From assembly GCA_012064385.1 (NCBI GenBank), contig QRDG01000863.1:1-64000 (forward strand): a stretch of DNA of 64,000 nt, read 5' to 3'. The DNA is from Puccinellia tenuiflora (Eukaryota; Streptophyta; Magnoliopsida; Poales; Poaceae). Position 1 is the stretch's first letter. Each line of letters opens with the position of its first letter. Below the pieces are notes generated by a model. It ran no database searches. It was not told where the DNA came from and saw nothing but the letters and a program-made list of their open reading frames with translations. Position numbers and translations under genes: made by a program. Below are positions 1 to 11,714 of this stretch, in pieces.

Positions 1-541
1 TTTGGTGACGCTGCTCCCCTGCCGTGGACCGCGTCCATGAACTCTACCTTTATGGTGGACTTCCACCTTTATTGTGCACCCGCGCCTCCTCCTTCGTCGC
101 CATGTGGTAGCCCTTCCCGCCAAATGTTTTGGGCAGAAGAGGTCCAAGACGCCTATAAAAGGAGGGGGGAGCACTCCAGTGCAAGGTAGGTTCACTCTCT
201 GGTTGGCTCTAGGGTTCGATACTTGGTTCAACACTTGGTAGCAGCCTGAGATCTAGGGTTTTAGCCATTGTAGCTACCTCGAGCTCGACAAGCTCTCCCT
301 GTACTGTAAACCTCCACAAGCAGTGCAATACACCACAAGCAGGACGTAGGGGTTTTACCTCCACAAGAGGGCCCTGAACCTGGGTAATACCGTGCGTTCC
401 TCTCTGCAGTGCTTTCCCTCCAGCGAGCCCGACGAGCACCGTCGCCGTGGAACGTTGAGGGTTGTTTGACTCCGTGTTCAGCCCCTTGTCCGATTCTTCA
501 CCCCGTGAGATACGCCTAGTTCCTGGGCCTATTCTCCGACA
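1..541 (+). repeat. Element A 5' LTR, 3' half only
   Basis: This matches 12,265-12,801 almost base for base and ends in CCGACA, directly before the primer-binding site. I saw only small insertions or deletions near positions 90, 120-130, 167 and 205, mostly in single-base runs. From about 210 to 541 the two copies look identical. The LTR start (TGTCGG, by analogy with 11,734) lies before the window. Confidence 0.95.
154..160 (+). promoter_or_regulatory. TATA box of element A 5' LTR
   Basis: TATAAAA lies in a GC-rich setting and is conserved in the 3' LTR at 12,417. It probably drives the plus-strand genomic RNA of element A. Confidence 0.7.
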
Positions 542-562
542 TTTGGCGCGCCAGGTAGGGGG
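542..562 (+). other. Primer-binding site of element A
   Basis: The bases TTTGGCGCGCCAGGTAGGGG follow the LTR end directly. A TGG start right after the LTR is the usual form of a tRNA-primed minus-strand start site. I could not assign the tRNA with certainty. Confidence 0.7.
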
Positions 563-592
563 CTGAGGCGCGTCTTCAACCTCGACACCACC

Positions 593-2480
593 ATGGCTGG
601 CTCTCGTGCCGAACGCCTCGCCCGACGGACGGCCAGCGCCGCCACCGCTCCTCCTGCCACCAGGCAGCGCGGCCGCCCGCGCGGAAACGCTGCTCCAGAG
701 CGCCACGTCGACCCCGAGCCCCGCGTCGAGCATCCGGCGGACGACGACGACGTCCACGCCGAGGACGACCTCGGCGAAGAGGAGGCCACCTCCCTTCACC
801 CGTCGCGGGACGGTGCTGCCTCCTCGCTGGGCCGCCCTGCGCCCAGCCCGGCAACTGCGCTCCTCATGGCGCAGGAGCTGCTGCGGTACCGTCCCACGCA
901 GGAGGCTCAAGAAGCCTGGCTCCACCGCCTCTCCGAGCTCGTCGGCGCCGCCCGTGTCGCCGCCCCTGCACCGTCTCGCTCGCTGGTTCCCTCTGGGCGT
1001 GCGGGAGACGTAGCGCACGGCGCTCCTCCTGCACCTCCTCTCTAGCCCGCGCCCGCTCCAGCTCCACCACAACCTGCTCCAGCGGGGGCTCCTCCCCACG
1101 ACAACCGTGCTGCTTCGCACGCCTCATCGCCGCACGACTGCCAAATCGTGCAGCGAGCCCCCGAGGACGCCCGCGTGAGCATCGAGCGCGGCCAGCACCG
1201 CCACAACCGCGCCGTCCAGGACGTCGCCGCCGCAGGGCGCCACCTCCGTGCCTCTCTTGCCGACGGTGTGGTCACCTACGGCACGACGGTTGCGTTCACC
1301 CGCAGCCTTCGCCGTGTCGTCTGGCCGGTCAAGTTCAGGCCAGACCTCCCTCCACGCTACGACGGCAAGAACAATCCCTTGGAGTTCCTGCAGCTCTACA
1401 CTCTGGCCATCCAGGCCGCCGGGGGTGACGACAAGGTCATGGCAAACTGGTTCCCCATGGCTCTCAAGGACTCCGCGTCCTCATGGCTCACCAACCTCCC
1501 CGCTGAGTCCATCAGCTCCTGGGAGGATCTCTGCCGGTGCTTCGTCGCCAACTTCAAGGGCACGTACGAGCGCGGCCTCACATACAACGATCTCCGCGGC
1601 GTGCGCCAGAAGCCTGGCGAGACCCTCCGCAAGTACATCCAGCGTTTCAGCCAGGTGCGGAACAAGATTCCCAACGCCACCGACGCGCAAGTCATTTCGG
1701 CCTTCCAGGCTGGAGTCACGGACGTGCGGATGCTCGAGAAGCTTGGCATCCACGACAACATCACCACCGTCGTCAAGCTCTTCGACCTGGCGGACAAGTG
1801 CGCCAAGGCTGAAGAGGGCCGCTTGTTCGTCAAGAACGAGCCTGAGGACCCCTCCGAAGGCTCCAAGAAGAAGAAGAAATCCTCCGAGAAGCGCAAGACC
1901 ACTGCGGTCCTCGCAGCTGAACCCGACGCCAAGCAGCCTCGCGCTGCCACTTCAGCCGCGGGCACCGAGAAGAAGGATGACCGCCCTTTCTGCATCTACC
2001 ACAACAGGCACTCCCACGCCACCGAGGACTGCTACGACCTCAAGAGGCTTCGCGAGGCTCGCGAGGCACGCGAAGGGGAGCAAGGCCGTGGCGGCCGCGG
2101 CGGTGGCCGTGGCGGCCGCAGGGGGCGACGCTGGAACAACAACTACGACAACAACTACCAGCAGAACCCCCAGGCCAACGCCGCCCAGCCTACGAACGAC
2201 AACCTCCCTGCCGAGACTCCTGAGGGCTACCAGGTGCCTCGCGGGGCCGCTTGCATCCTTGGCGGGGCCCAGGCCCCCAGCTCCAACCGCCACTTCAAGC
2301 AACTCGCTCGCGAGATCGCGGCAGCGCTTCCCGGGGTTGAGGCCTCCAGGCCCCTCAAGTGGTCCCAGTACCCCATCACTTTCGACTCCGGCGACCACCC
2401 CAAGTCTACCTCAACTGTTGGCACCATCCCGCTGGTTTGCACCCCCACCATCAACAACATCGCCGTCTCCAAAGACGCTT
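593..2480 (+). pseudogene. gag: Element A gag, broken by an in-frame stop and a frameshift
   Basis: The ATG at 593 sits in a strong plant context (ACCACCATGGCT) 51 bases after the LTR. The frame runs to a TAG at 1,043-1,045, then continues in the same frame from 1,046 to about 2,470. The middle part carries the Retrotrans_gag core around RPDLPPRYDGK, followed by LKDSASSWL and TLRKYIQRF. A knuckle-like C-x2-H-x4-H-x4-C follows near 1,990-2,035, then an Arg/Gly-rich stretch and an Asn/Gln-rich stretch. Near 2,472, in a run of A, the frame shifts into protease. Gag would form the virus-like particle. With these two lesions this copy should not make a full Gag-Pol. Confidence 0.88.
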
Positions 2481-4022
2481 ATCGATGGGGGTGCAGGCCT
2501 CAACGTCATCTCTGTCGAGACCTTCGAGAAGCTTCAGGTGCCCTACGAGCGGCTCATGCCCACCAGGCCCTTCTCAGGGGTGACAGAGGGCCTCACGACC
2601 CCTTTAGGGCAAGTGAGGCTCGCAGTCACCTTTGGCACACAGGCCAACTACCGCACCGAGCTGATCGATTTCGACGTCGCGCATATCGGCCTGCCCTACA
2701 ACGCCATCCTCGGCTACCCCGCCCTCGCCAAGTTCATGGCGGTCCCCGACAACCTCGTCAAGCTTCCTGGCTTGGGTGGCACCATCGTCATCCGCGGCAT
2801 GGTCTCTGACGCCCTGTACGCCTGCGCAAGCGGCCTACAAGGCTGCCGCGGTGGCAGTCCCCCGCTGACGAGGCGAGGAACCCCTCCTGAGGCCCCCGCG
2901 AAGAAGAAGCAGCTGTTCTCTCAGGAGAAGGCCGCGACCAAGCAGGTGTCTCTGGAGGCAAGCGGCTCGGGGGCTAGCGTCACCATTGGCGCCAATCTGC
3001 CTCCCAAATAGGAAAGCGCGCTCGTCGCCTTCCTCAGGGCAAACTCTGACATGTTCGCATGGACACCGTCAGATATGTCCGGCGTACCGAGGGAGGTGAT
3101 CGAGCACCACTTAGCCGTGTGTCCAAACGCACGCCCCGTGAAGCAAAAGGCGCGTCGTCAAGCGCCAGAGAAGCAAGATTTCATCGTCAAGGAAGTAGAA
3201 AAGCTGAAGAAAGCAAGCATCATCAAGGAAGTTGTCCATCCCACTTGGCTCGCCAACGGCGTAGTCGTCCCCAAGCACACCGGAGGAAGCCGCCTCTGCA
3301 TCGACTTCACCGACCTCAACAAGGCCTGCCCCAAGGACCCCTATCCCCTCCCAAGGATTGACCAGATCGTGGACTCCACCGCCGGCTGCGCACTCCTCTG
3401 TTTTCTGGACGCCTTCTCTGGTTACCACCAGATCAAGATGGCAAAGGAAGACGAGGAGAAGACAGCATTTCTCACCCCTTGTGGTGTGTTTTGCTACGTC
3501 TGCATGCCCTTCGGCTTGAAGAATGCCGGCGCCACTTTCCAGCGTCTCATGAGGATCGCCTTGGGGGCTCAAATGGGAAGGAATGCAGAGGCCTACGTCG
3601 ACGACATCGTGGTCAAGACCCGCGAGGAGGACACGCTCATCAAGGACCTCGAGGAGACCTTTGCCAACCTGCGCAAGGTGAACATCAAGCTGAACCCCGC
3701 CAAGTGCGTCTTCGGGGTCCCTTCAGGCAAGCTCCTCGGGTTCCTGGTGTCTCATCGCGGCATCGAAGCAAACCCTGACAAGATCAAGGCCATAGAAGAA
3801 ATGCAGCCTCCTCGTCGCCTCAAGGACATGCAACGCTTGGCGGGATGTATGGCCAGCCTTGGCCGTTTCATCTCCAAGTTCGGCGAGAGGGCGCTGCCAT
3901 TTTTCAAGATCATGAAGAGGTCTGGTCCTTTCAAGTGGACCCCTGAAGCGGCAAAAGCCTTCGAGGAACTGAAGAAATATCTGGCGAGCCCACCCATCAT
4001 GGTTGCCCACGCCCCTCGCTGA
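2470..4022 (+). pseudogene. pol: Element A pol: aspartic protease and reverse transcriptase
   Basis: The protease begins with the active-site segment LIDGGAGLNVIS (DGG where DTG/DSG is classical; Tat-lineage proteases often vary here) and ends with ILGYPALAKF. A TAG at 3,009-3,011 interrupts the frame. The same frame continues through a complete-looking Gypsy RT: LCIDFTDLNKACPKDPYPLP (3,295-3,354), FLDAFSGYHQI, and the catalytic YVDD box near 3,595-3,606. The frame ends at a TGA at 4,020-4,022 as the connection/RNase H region starts. RT would copy the element RNA into cDNA. Confidence 0.9.
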
Positions 4023-4302
4023 GCCTCTGAAGCTGTATCTTGCGGCCACTCCTCAGACGGCACGCGCGGTTCTTGGTGCTGCAAATGAAGCGCCACTCCT
4101 CGCAAGCAGAACCTCTGCCTCGCCAAGCCAGAACTCCACGACAAGGAAGCAGCCTCGTCAGCCTCCAGCCTCTCCGAGCCTCTACAAGAGGGAGCCTCAG
4201 AAAGCCTCGACACGGACTCCATCGCCGCCCAAGAGGCGCCAGCCGCTGCCACGCCTACAACTACCCTCGTCGAGCATCCCGTGTACTTCGTCAGCCAATT
4301 AA
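4023..4302 (+). pseudogene. Decayed RT-RNase H connection of element A
   Basis: Pieces of the expected sequence appear in different frames: EPLKLYLAATPQ just after 4,020, and EHPVYFVSQ near 4,270-4,300. At least two frameshifts separate RT from the next open stretch, so the first RNase H domain of this copy is not readable as one frame. Confidence 0.7.
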
Positions 4303-6438
4303 GTGTTTTTTCCTACGAGACGCTCGCGAGCGCTACCCCATGCAGCAAAAGCTTCCTTTCTCGCTCCTCAGCGCCTCAGGAAGCTGCGCCACCTACTTCC
4401 TGGGTCACCCCATCAAGTGGTCCACCTCATATCCCCCGGAGCAGGTCTGCACAACCCAAACGCAACAGATCGCGTCGCAAGCTGGGGCATCGAGCTGGAA
4501 TTGAGGTTTGACACCACAAGAGTCATCAAGGGCAGGGCGCTGGCTGATTTCATGGCCGAATGGACGGACACACGCGAAGAGGAGCCTCAAGAAGAACAAG
4601 CTGCAGCCTCAGGAGAGGCAGAGCCCGGCTACTGGACCATGCACTTCGACGGCGCCTTCGCGGCCCGGAGTGCAGGGGCTGGGGCTGTCCTCACCTCACC
4701 AACAGGTGACAAGCTCTACTACGCCATCCAGCTGTGCTTCAAGGACAACGACAAGGTCTCCAACAACATTGCTGAATACGAGGGCCTCCTCGCTGGGCTC
4801 AGAGCCGCCATTGCCCTCGGCATCAAGCGCATCCTCATCAAGGGCGACTCCCAGCTCCTCGTCAACTTCTCCAACAAAAGCTACACGCCTAAGGACACCT
4901 ACATGGTGGCCTACCTTGAAGAGGTACGCAAGCTCGAGAAGCACTTCAGGGGCATGGAGCTCAAGCATATCCCGCGAGGGGAAAACCAAGAAGCAGATGA
5001 CATCGCCAAGCGAGCAGCAAGGAGAGAAGCCCAGAAGCCTGGAGTGTTCGAGGAGAGACTCGCCAAGGCCTCCGTCAAGCAACCAGTGGTCAGCATGAGC
5101 ATTCAAGAGGAGCTCCCACCAGCCCCATCAAGTGGAGCACCAAACTGTGGGCTGCCCTCAGGCGATCGCTTGTTGATGACTCTGGTACGCCAAGACACTG
5201 GTTGGATCGACGAGATCAAGCGCTACTTGCAAGATCGAGTCCTCCCCGAGGAAGATGCAGAAGCTGAGAGAGTTGCTCGCCAGGCCAAGTCCTACTGCCT
5301 CCACGACGGAGACCTGTACCGTAAGCGCCCCAATGGGGTTGCGTTGCGGTGCGTCCCTGCCGAGGAAGGCCGCCAACTCATCAACGACATCCATAGCGGA
5401 GAGTGCGGCCACCATTCCTCCTCACGCACCCTGGCAGGCAAGGTTTTCCGAAGTGGCTTCTATTGGCCTTCTGTGCTTCAAGACGCAGCTGAAATCGTCC
5501 AGTCCTGCGACGCCTGCCAATTCCATGCCAAGCAAATCCACCAGCCCGCGCAAGGACTCCAAACGATCCCGCTCTCCTGGCCGTTCGCGGTCTGGGGGCT
5601 GGACCTGCTGGGACCCTTCCCGCGAGCGCTCGGGGGCTACCGCTACCTCTACGTCGCCATCGACAAGTTCACCAAGTGGCCTGAGGTGGAACCCGTGCGC
5701 ACCATCCCGGCGAAATCAGCGGTGAAATTCATCAGGAGCTTGGTCTGCCGCTTCGGCGTGCCCAACCGCATCATCACCGACAACGGCTCACAGTTCACCA
5801 GCGGCGCCTTCAAGTCCTACTGCGGCAGCCTCGGCGCCCAAATCTGCTACGCCTCGGTGGCTCACCCACGCAGCAACGGGCAGGCCGAGCGAGCCAACGC
5901 GGAGGTGCTCAAGGGCCTCAAGACGAGAAGCTTCAACCGCCTCAAGGCCAGCGGCAAGAACTGGATCGATGAGCTCCCCTCGGTGCTCTGGTCCATCCGC
6001 ACCACGCCAACAAAGCCAACTGGTGAGACGCCATTCTCCCTCGTCTACGGCGCCGAAGCTGTCCTCCCTAGCGAGATCACCCACAGCTCTCCGCGAGTCT
6101 TGGCCTTCAAGGAGGCCGAGCTGGACGAGCTGCGCAACGATGACCTGCTGCTGCTTGAGGGGCTCCGCCGCAATGCGGCCCTGAGAGCGGCAAGGTACCA
6201 GCAAGATCTCCGCCGCTACCACAGCCGCCACATCCGCCCGCGCACCCTCGAAGCAGGGGACCTTGTCCTGAGGAGAATCCTCTCCAGGGAAGGTCTCCAC
6301 AAGCTCTCACCAATGTGGGAAGGGCCCTACAGAGTCGGGCACATCGCCAGGCCTGGCTCCACGCGGCTCGAGACGGAGGACGGCGTCCCCATCGCCAACC
6401 CCTGGAACATCCAGCACCTGCGCAAGTTCTACCCCTGA
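4303..6438 (+). CDS. pol: Element A pol: second RNase H and integrase
   Basis: This is one open frame of about 700 codons. The first 60 codons are remnant connection sequence (LHNPNATDRVASWGIEL). An RNase H follows at 4,620-5,040 with HFDGAFA, NIAEYEGLLAGL, KGDSQLLV and ENQEADDIAKRA, the archaeal-like second RNase H known from Tat elements. The integrase at 5,160-6,438 has a zinc-binding H-H-C-C region (HSGECGHH...CDAC), the catalytic core WGLDLLGPF, ITDNGSQF and GQAERANAEVLKGL supplying the D, D and E residues, and a C-terminal PRTLEAGDLVLRR...GPYRV domain. It ends with IQHLRKFYP and a TGA. Integrase would insert the cDNA. The domain is intact, but upstream lesions disconnect it from gag. 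Confidence 0.92.
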   Translation: MFFPTRRSRALPHAAKASFLAPQRLRKLRHLLPGSPHQVVHLISPGAGLHNPNATDRVASWGIELELRFDTTRVIKGRALADFMAEWTDTREEEPQEEQAAASGEAEPGYWTMHFDGAFAARSAGAGAVLTSPTGDKLYYAIQLCFKDNDKVSNNIAEYEGLLAGLRAAIALGIKRILIKGDSQLLVNFSNKSYTPKDTYMVAYLEEVRKLEKHFRGMELKHIPRGENQEADDIAKRAARREAQKPGVFEERLAKASVKQPVVSMSIQEELPPAPSSGAPNCGLPSGDRLLMTLVRQDTGWIDEIKRYLQDRVLPEEDAEAERVARQAKSYCLHDGDLYRKRPNGVALRCVPAEEGRQLINDIHSGECGHHSSSRTLAGKVFRSGFYWPSVLQDAAEIVQSCDACQFHAKQIHQPAQGLQTIPLSWPFAVWGLDLLGPFPRALGGYRYLYVAIDKFTKWPEVEPVRTIPAKSAVKFIRSLVCRFGVPNRIITDNGSQFTSGAFKSYCGSLGAQICYASVAHPRSNGQAERANAEVLKGLKTRSFNRLKASGKNWIDELPSVLWSIRTTPTKPTGETPFSLVYGAEAVLPSEITHSSPRVLAFKEAELDELRNDDLLLLEGLRRNAALRAARYQQDLRRYHSRHIRPRTLEAGDLVLRRILSREGLHKLSPMWEGPYRVGHIARPGSTRLETEDGVPIANPWNIQHLRKFYP

Positions 6439-7735
6439 TCGTCCTCGACGAGCAACTTTTTGCAAGCAACTCTTTGCGCCAAGGGAGAACCCCGCGTCAA
6501 CATCCTCCACGAGGAAAAATTTCGAGCTCCCCTCTCTACTATACGTTGCCGCGGGCCGTTCGAGAAGACTCCCAAGCCACCAAGCCTCGGCAAGGTGACT
6601 TCTTCAAGCACCATGCCTTGGCGACATGGACCCCCATGCCCAGACATGGTGGGACGCAGGCTCTTCAAGCCACCCCCGCCTAGGGTCCCCCTGAGCTCTC
6701 TCTACATGCGTCTGCCACGGGCACGCCCCCTCGAGAGTCTCAGCCACAACATGTGGACCCCATGCCCAGAGCATGGCGGATTTTTTGTAATTCTGGCCAC
6801 GCCAGTGTAATGAACCTCTGTTTCAGGTCACTTTGAACCTTTTGCGCTTCGCACCAGCATTTGATCTTGCTTTGGTAAGCATTTATGTTATTTGCATCTT
6901 GTCCTTGCTCGTATGATCCTTCCTGTGCATCTCGCGAGCGGGGGCTAGCATGGTGCCTGTGCCTCGGGAGCATCCCGGCAGCACCTCAAACCCAAGGGAT
7001 CCGAGCTCTGAACTCGCGGGTCAGCTCTCATGCATGTCAACTCCCAGGGAGCTCTGAACTGATGGGTTAGCTCCCGTGCACGTCAACTCACCAAGGATCA
7101 CCAAAACCTTGGTGCCTGTTCTCCTCGCAAGACACACATGAAGGAACCTACGAGCACGCATAAGTTATCTAGCTATGTACTGCTTGTGGGTGCGCCTATC
7201 TGTCAAAACGCAGGAAAGCAGGTTCAAGCAAGCCTCAGGCAGCCTCGAGAAGAAAAATGCCTCGTCAGGGAACCAACACCCCCTCCAAGGCCAAAATGCC
7301 TCTCCAGGGAACCAACACCCCCTCCAAGGCAGAAAACGCCTCGCGAAGCTAAGTCCAAACACTTGGTTAATTTTTCCCCTTCGCTGGTTTTGTCCCTCGA
7401 ACCTCTTTTCTCTCTCCTATGCCTCATGGGCTGCTCGCGCGTTAAAGGGGAACCCCAGGCATCGCGCCTCGCGGGATCTTACTTCTCGAGGCCTCACGCA
7501 CCCCCCGGGTCTTGTGGAGCCCTGACTCTCACATACCGAAGCGGCGGTGGTGTAGCGCTAAGAGAGGGTCCTAAGACGTAGAGCGAAAAAGACATGAAAG
7601 GGAAGACAAAAGCCTCTCGAGGGGCACACACCAAGCACATCTAATTAAGGCTTCGACAAGTCTTTACAAAAGTTTTTACAAGCAAAATGCTAAGATAATT
7701 GGACGCCCTGTGCACGTCCCGCTACAGGAAGAAGC
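6439..7735 (+). other. Non-coding spacer of element A after pol
   Basis: No convincing gene. It holds short internal repeats: a unit around GAGCTCTGAACT / GTCAACTC repeated twice at about 7,001-7,091, and GGACCCCATGCCC-type repeats between 6,620 and 6,780. Such spacers between pol and the antisense gene are usual in Tat elements. Confidence 0.6.
7257..7336 (+). repeat. Two tandem copies of a 40-bp unit
   Basis: Two adjacent 40-base units share GGGAACCAACACCCCCTCCA, starting at 7,257 and 7,297, with a few mismatches. Confidence 0.8.
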
Positions 7736-10700
7736 TCAGGCCTGTGCGCCCCCTGAGGTGCTCGCGCCGCCCGCGGTGCGCCCTTCCTCCTCCTCGGCGT
7801 CCTCCTCGCTGCCGGCATCGCCTTCGAAGACCACGGCCTGGTCGAACCTCTTGGCGTACGCCTCCGCAGCCTCCTGCATGGCCTTCGTGCGGAAGCTGGG
7901 GTCGACGGGCCCTGTCACGGCATCGAAGTCGATGGAGGGGTGGAGCCGCTTGAGGTTGGAGAAGATGCGGCAGGTGGCGATGACGAGGAGATCGCGGCTT
8001 TCCTCCACGACGCGCGCGTCGAACTCCTTCGCGGTCTCTTCAAGCTTTCCGAGGAATTGCTCGAAGAAGAAGGTATACGCTGCCCCGTCGTCGCCCCCTC
8101 CTGCGACGAAGTCCGGGAGCTCGAACCTCAGGTCGTCCGCAACGGCGCGCACACGCCGCACCAGGCTTTGGAACATGAGCTGGCGTTGGCGCGACATGGT
8201 CCGGCCATGACTCGCGTTGCTCCGCGCCTGCTCCACAAGGCCCACGATTGGCCCTACCTGCTGTTGGAGCTCGCTCAGGTCCTTATCCAGGGCAGTGACC
8301 TTGGTTTCGGCACAAGCTTGGGCCTCCTGGGCGCTCTGGAGGAGAGGGGCCATCTGCTGCACCTCCTTCTCGAGGCTGTCGATGCGGTCCTGGAGCTCCT
8401 TGCGCTTGGTCGTGAAGCGCTCTTCCTGCTTCGCGAGTTTGTCCTTGTAGTCCTTGGAGAGGTCCTCCCGGGCGAGCTTGACCTTGGCGTCGGCCTCATC
8501 CTGCGCCTTCTTCTGCTTCTTAGCGAGATCGGCGTTGGCCTTGGCTTGGCGCTCGGTCCAAGTGGCTTCGTCCCTGGCCACCCGGCCCTCGCGAGCCTTC
8601 AGCTGCTCCTCGCGGGTGGCCTGGTCCTTCTCGAGCACCTGGACCTGCTCCTCGCGTCGCCTGCAGCTCTCCTTCGCGCTGCTTCAGCTCCGCCTCGCGC
8701 AGTGCCAGATGGCCCTCGCGAGCATCCAGCAGCTCGCGGAGCTCCTTCAAGCTGGCCCTTGTGTCCTCGGATTCAGCGGCAAATTTCTGCTGCGCGGCCG
8801 CTAGCTCCTCGTGCCTGGAGGCAGTCTCCGCCTCGAGCGCTTCCCGGTCGGCGTCCAGCTGGTCCATGACCTCCTGCGCCTCCCGCTTGACGCTGTCGCG
8901 GGTCTCCTTGGCGAAGCGGAGGGCCTCTTGGCGCTCCGCCTGGGCCGCTGCGTCCTGGCGGCGGCAGAACTCCACCCTCTCGTGGAGGAGGGACCAGGCC
9001 TCGCCAAGCCTTGCTCGCTCCGCCGCTATGGCGATTTCTTCTCTGACGAGCTGCCCCTCCAGCTCGCCAAGCGCCTGCAGGGCCTGGTTGAGACGCCTCG
9101 GCGGCGGGCTGCGGCTCCCGCTGCACCAAGGTTCCCACACCACTGCTGGGTGCGGAGGCCTCGATCCTTGTCGAGGTGCCCGAGGCCTCCTGCCTTGGGC
9201 TCACCGCCGCCTCTGGTGCGGCCTGGGGGCTTGTGGGGGCGCCTTCCCCGTTGCCCGCTTCAAGGGCCCTTTGGGGGCTGGGCGCCCTCTCGCCCCCAGC
9301 TCCGGCGCTGGTGGACTCTGGAGGCACCTCTGTCTCCTGCTCCTCAGGGGCGCCGCCTGCCCCTTCTGTGACGGCCGCGTCCGCCGCGGCCTCGGGCGCG
9401 TCGGCCCCTCTTGAGGGAGCCTCCTCCTCCTCTGGAGGCGGCTCCATAACGATCTCCTCGTCCACTCTCTCCTCCTCTGTCTCCTGCTGGACGGGGGGAG
9501 TGGCCGCCCTAGTTGGCGACGGCGGCGCCGCTTCTTCAACCTCCTCCTCCACGCGGTGCTCCACCGCGGGAGGGGTCACCGCCTGGGACGACGATGGCGC
9601 CGCCTCTTCAGCCACCTCCTCCACGTGATGCTCCGCCACGGGAGGAGTCGCCGCCCGAACTGGCGACGGCGCCGCTTCCTCCATCACCACCTCCGCGCGG
9701 TGCTCACTCGCGGGAGGGACGACCGTTTGCTGCGGCTCGCCAGCCGCAGGCGTCCCTGCGGCGACGCTGGCGGTCTCTCCAGCCTTGCGGAGCCGCCGCC
9801 TCTTTGGCGCCGCAGGTTCTCTGAAAGAAAGATAAGTTTAAGATCCTTCAAGAGGATTTTCGAGAAGCAAAATGATAAAAGGGAAAGGAGAGCCGAGGCT
9901 TACTCGTCGGGCATCACCCACACCCTCTTCTTCACCCTGGGTGGCTGGGTGTTGCTTGCTCCGGCCTCCTCTGGAGGCGCCCTTGCTCCCTCGCGAGAAG
10001 CGCTTCTCGCTGTCGAGGCGCTCCTGTCGTGGATGGCCTTGGAGCGGGGCTCGCTGCGCCCACCCCCGCCGCCGCTCGTCTCCTTCTCCTCCTCGACGCG
10101 CCTGGAGCGAGCGACGCAGAAGGCATCCTCCTCATCGCTGGAAGAGAGCACCTGGAGGTCCACCTCGGCGGGGACGCTCCTCGAGGAGCTGACGGAGCCT
10201 CTCGAGGGGTTGGCGCCTCTCGCCGCCTCGTCCTCGCTGGCGCCTGTCGACGCCTCGTCTTCGCCAGCAGAGTTGGCGCCCCTCGAGGCCTCGTCCTCGC
10301 CGGAGGGGTCCTCGCCTCTCGAGGCCTCTTCGGACTCTTCGGCCTCCTCCGGCTCTGGGGGCTCGTCCATGCCCTCCGGCTCCGCCGCCCACGGGTTGGG
10401 GCGGGGCCCGCGGTGCCGCGGGCACGATTCCCCACTCGTCGAACGTCGGCATGCACTGGCGCTGCTCCACGATGCTCTCCTCGGCGAAGCTGATGAGCGG
10501 CCGAGCATCCTCGTCGGCAGGTTTGGGGATCGATCCGGCTTTGGTCACAAAGAGGACCCCCATAACTTGGCGCAGCACCTCGGGCTCGAAGCCGTCTCGG
10601 CTCAGCCTCATCGCGTCCTCCTTGCCTTTGTAGCTCCACATCGGCTCGGAGTGCCACTGGAGGGGGGCGATCCGGCGCCTCATGAAGTCTCTGGCCACCG

Positions 10701-11428
10701 GCATCGCGGATGCGCTGGATGCACATATACACCGCGTCAAGCTTCGGGCCGCTGAACTCTGCGCTTCCCCAGCGCGCCCACTTCGCCGAGGGCCCCTCGG
10801 GCACTTCCAGGAGAGGGTTTCTCCTCTTGGCGTCGACGAAGAGCCACCGATTGCGGAAGCCATCCACCTTCTTCGTCACCATGGTGATGGCGTTCTCACC
10901 GCGCCAGGCGATGGGAATGTAGTTCTCGCTTCTGGCGGCGGCGATGCGAAAGGAGACGCAGCCGAGGTGCTCGCCGGAGGCGGTGCTCCGCAGGGAGTAG
11001 AAGCTGCGAAAGAGCGCCACTGAAGGACGAATACCGATGTAGGCCTCGCAGAAGTAGGCGAAGATGGAAAGAATGAGGATGGAGTTGGGATGAAGATGAA
11101 GCAAATGGATCAGGTACGCCTCCAGAATCGCCAGGAGGAAGTCGGAGAACGGCGGGACGAGGCCGGCGTAGAGAGTATGGAGGAAGATGGGGTAGAATCC
11201 CTCGGCAAGCCTGCTGCCGCACGGCCTCATCTCGGTGGCGCCGTGCTCGTTGGAGTCCGCCGCTACCAGGTGGCGCACCTTGGCTATCGCCGCCGCGGTG
11301 ACGCGGGTCGGCGGCATCGCCGCCTCGAGGGCTGCACCGCGCGCCACCGCCGCAGACGCACCGGCCGACGTGCCGGCCTGCACCGCGGCCTTGCCCTTCA
11401 GGTCGGTGCCCGCTTTCTTGGGTGCCAT
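7736..11428 (-). pseudogene. Antisense gene of element A (PF04195-like domain, acidic repeats, coiled coil)
   Basis: Read on the minus strand from ATG 11,428 (ACCAATGGC, good context). The N-terminal part has FYPIFLHTLYAGLVPPFSDFL, LHLHPNSILILSIF and a later WLFVDAKRRNP, resembling the 'putative gypsy type transposon' domain family PF04195. A frame change near 10,700 leads to PLQWHSEPMWSYKG and PKPADEDARPLISF. Another near 10,420 leads to an acidic, Ser-rich part. An 83-base intron (9,821-9,903) joins it to a basic PKRRRLRK, which could be a nuclear signal. Pro/Glu-rich repeats of about 30 residues (EEAAPSP.RAATPPV) follow, then a long coiled coil (about 9,090-8,250), a globular part (VRRVRAVADDLRFELPDF) and an acidic tail. 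At least four frameshifts break it. Function unknown; antisense ORFs at this position are known in Tat elements. Confidence 0.78.
9821..9903 (-). other. Predicted intron of the antisense gene
   Basis: On the minus strand the exon ends CCCGACGA, followed by the donor GTAAGC at 9,903. The acceptor TTTCTTTCAG ends at 9,821. Removing 83 bases joins MPDE to EPAAPKRRRL in one frame. The intron is AT-rich in a GC-rich gene, as is typical in grasses. Confidence 0.75.
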
Positions 11429-11714
11429 TGGTCGCCGGAGAAGGAGAAGATGACCCTGGAGTAGGAGCGCTCTGGGGAGAAGGAGGTGTTTGGATGAAGA
11501 GGGCGGCGGAGTTATGGGAGAAGTGACGGGCGCGGTCTGCGCGCCCAGGCTTTATTGACCGGCCACCTGGTCGTGGCGGGCCCCACCACGACGCCCGTTG
11601 AAGCCGAGGAGATCATGGCCGCGGGCGCAACCGCTGCGCTCCACGTGTCGCGGCCCAGGCAGGCTCTGTTGGGCCCTCGACGCTTCGCCTTCATCGACGA
11701 CTCCGGCGTGCCCA

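Noticed and set aside
209..1120. Long minus-strand ORF over the element A LTR and gag start
   Set aside because: GC-rich shadow of the plus-strand LTR and gag. The same residues recur at the 3' LTR (12,469-12,822) because the LTR is repeated.
1248..2470. Plus-strand ORF overlapping gag in another frame
   Set aside because: Only its part after about 2,470 (protease) is real. Upstream it is a Ser/Pro/Thr-rich shadow of gag.
7940..8869. Plus-strand ORF rich in Leu opposite the antisense gene
   Set aside because: Complement of a coiled-coil sequence in GC-rich DNA. Leu-rich mirrors are a typical artefact.
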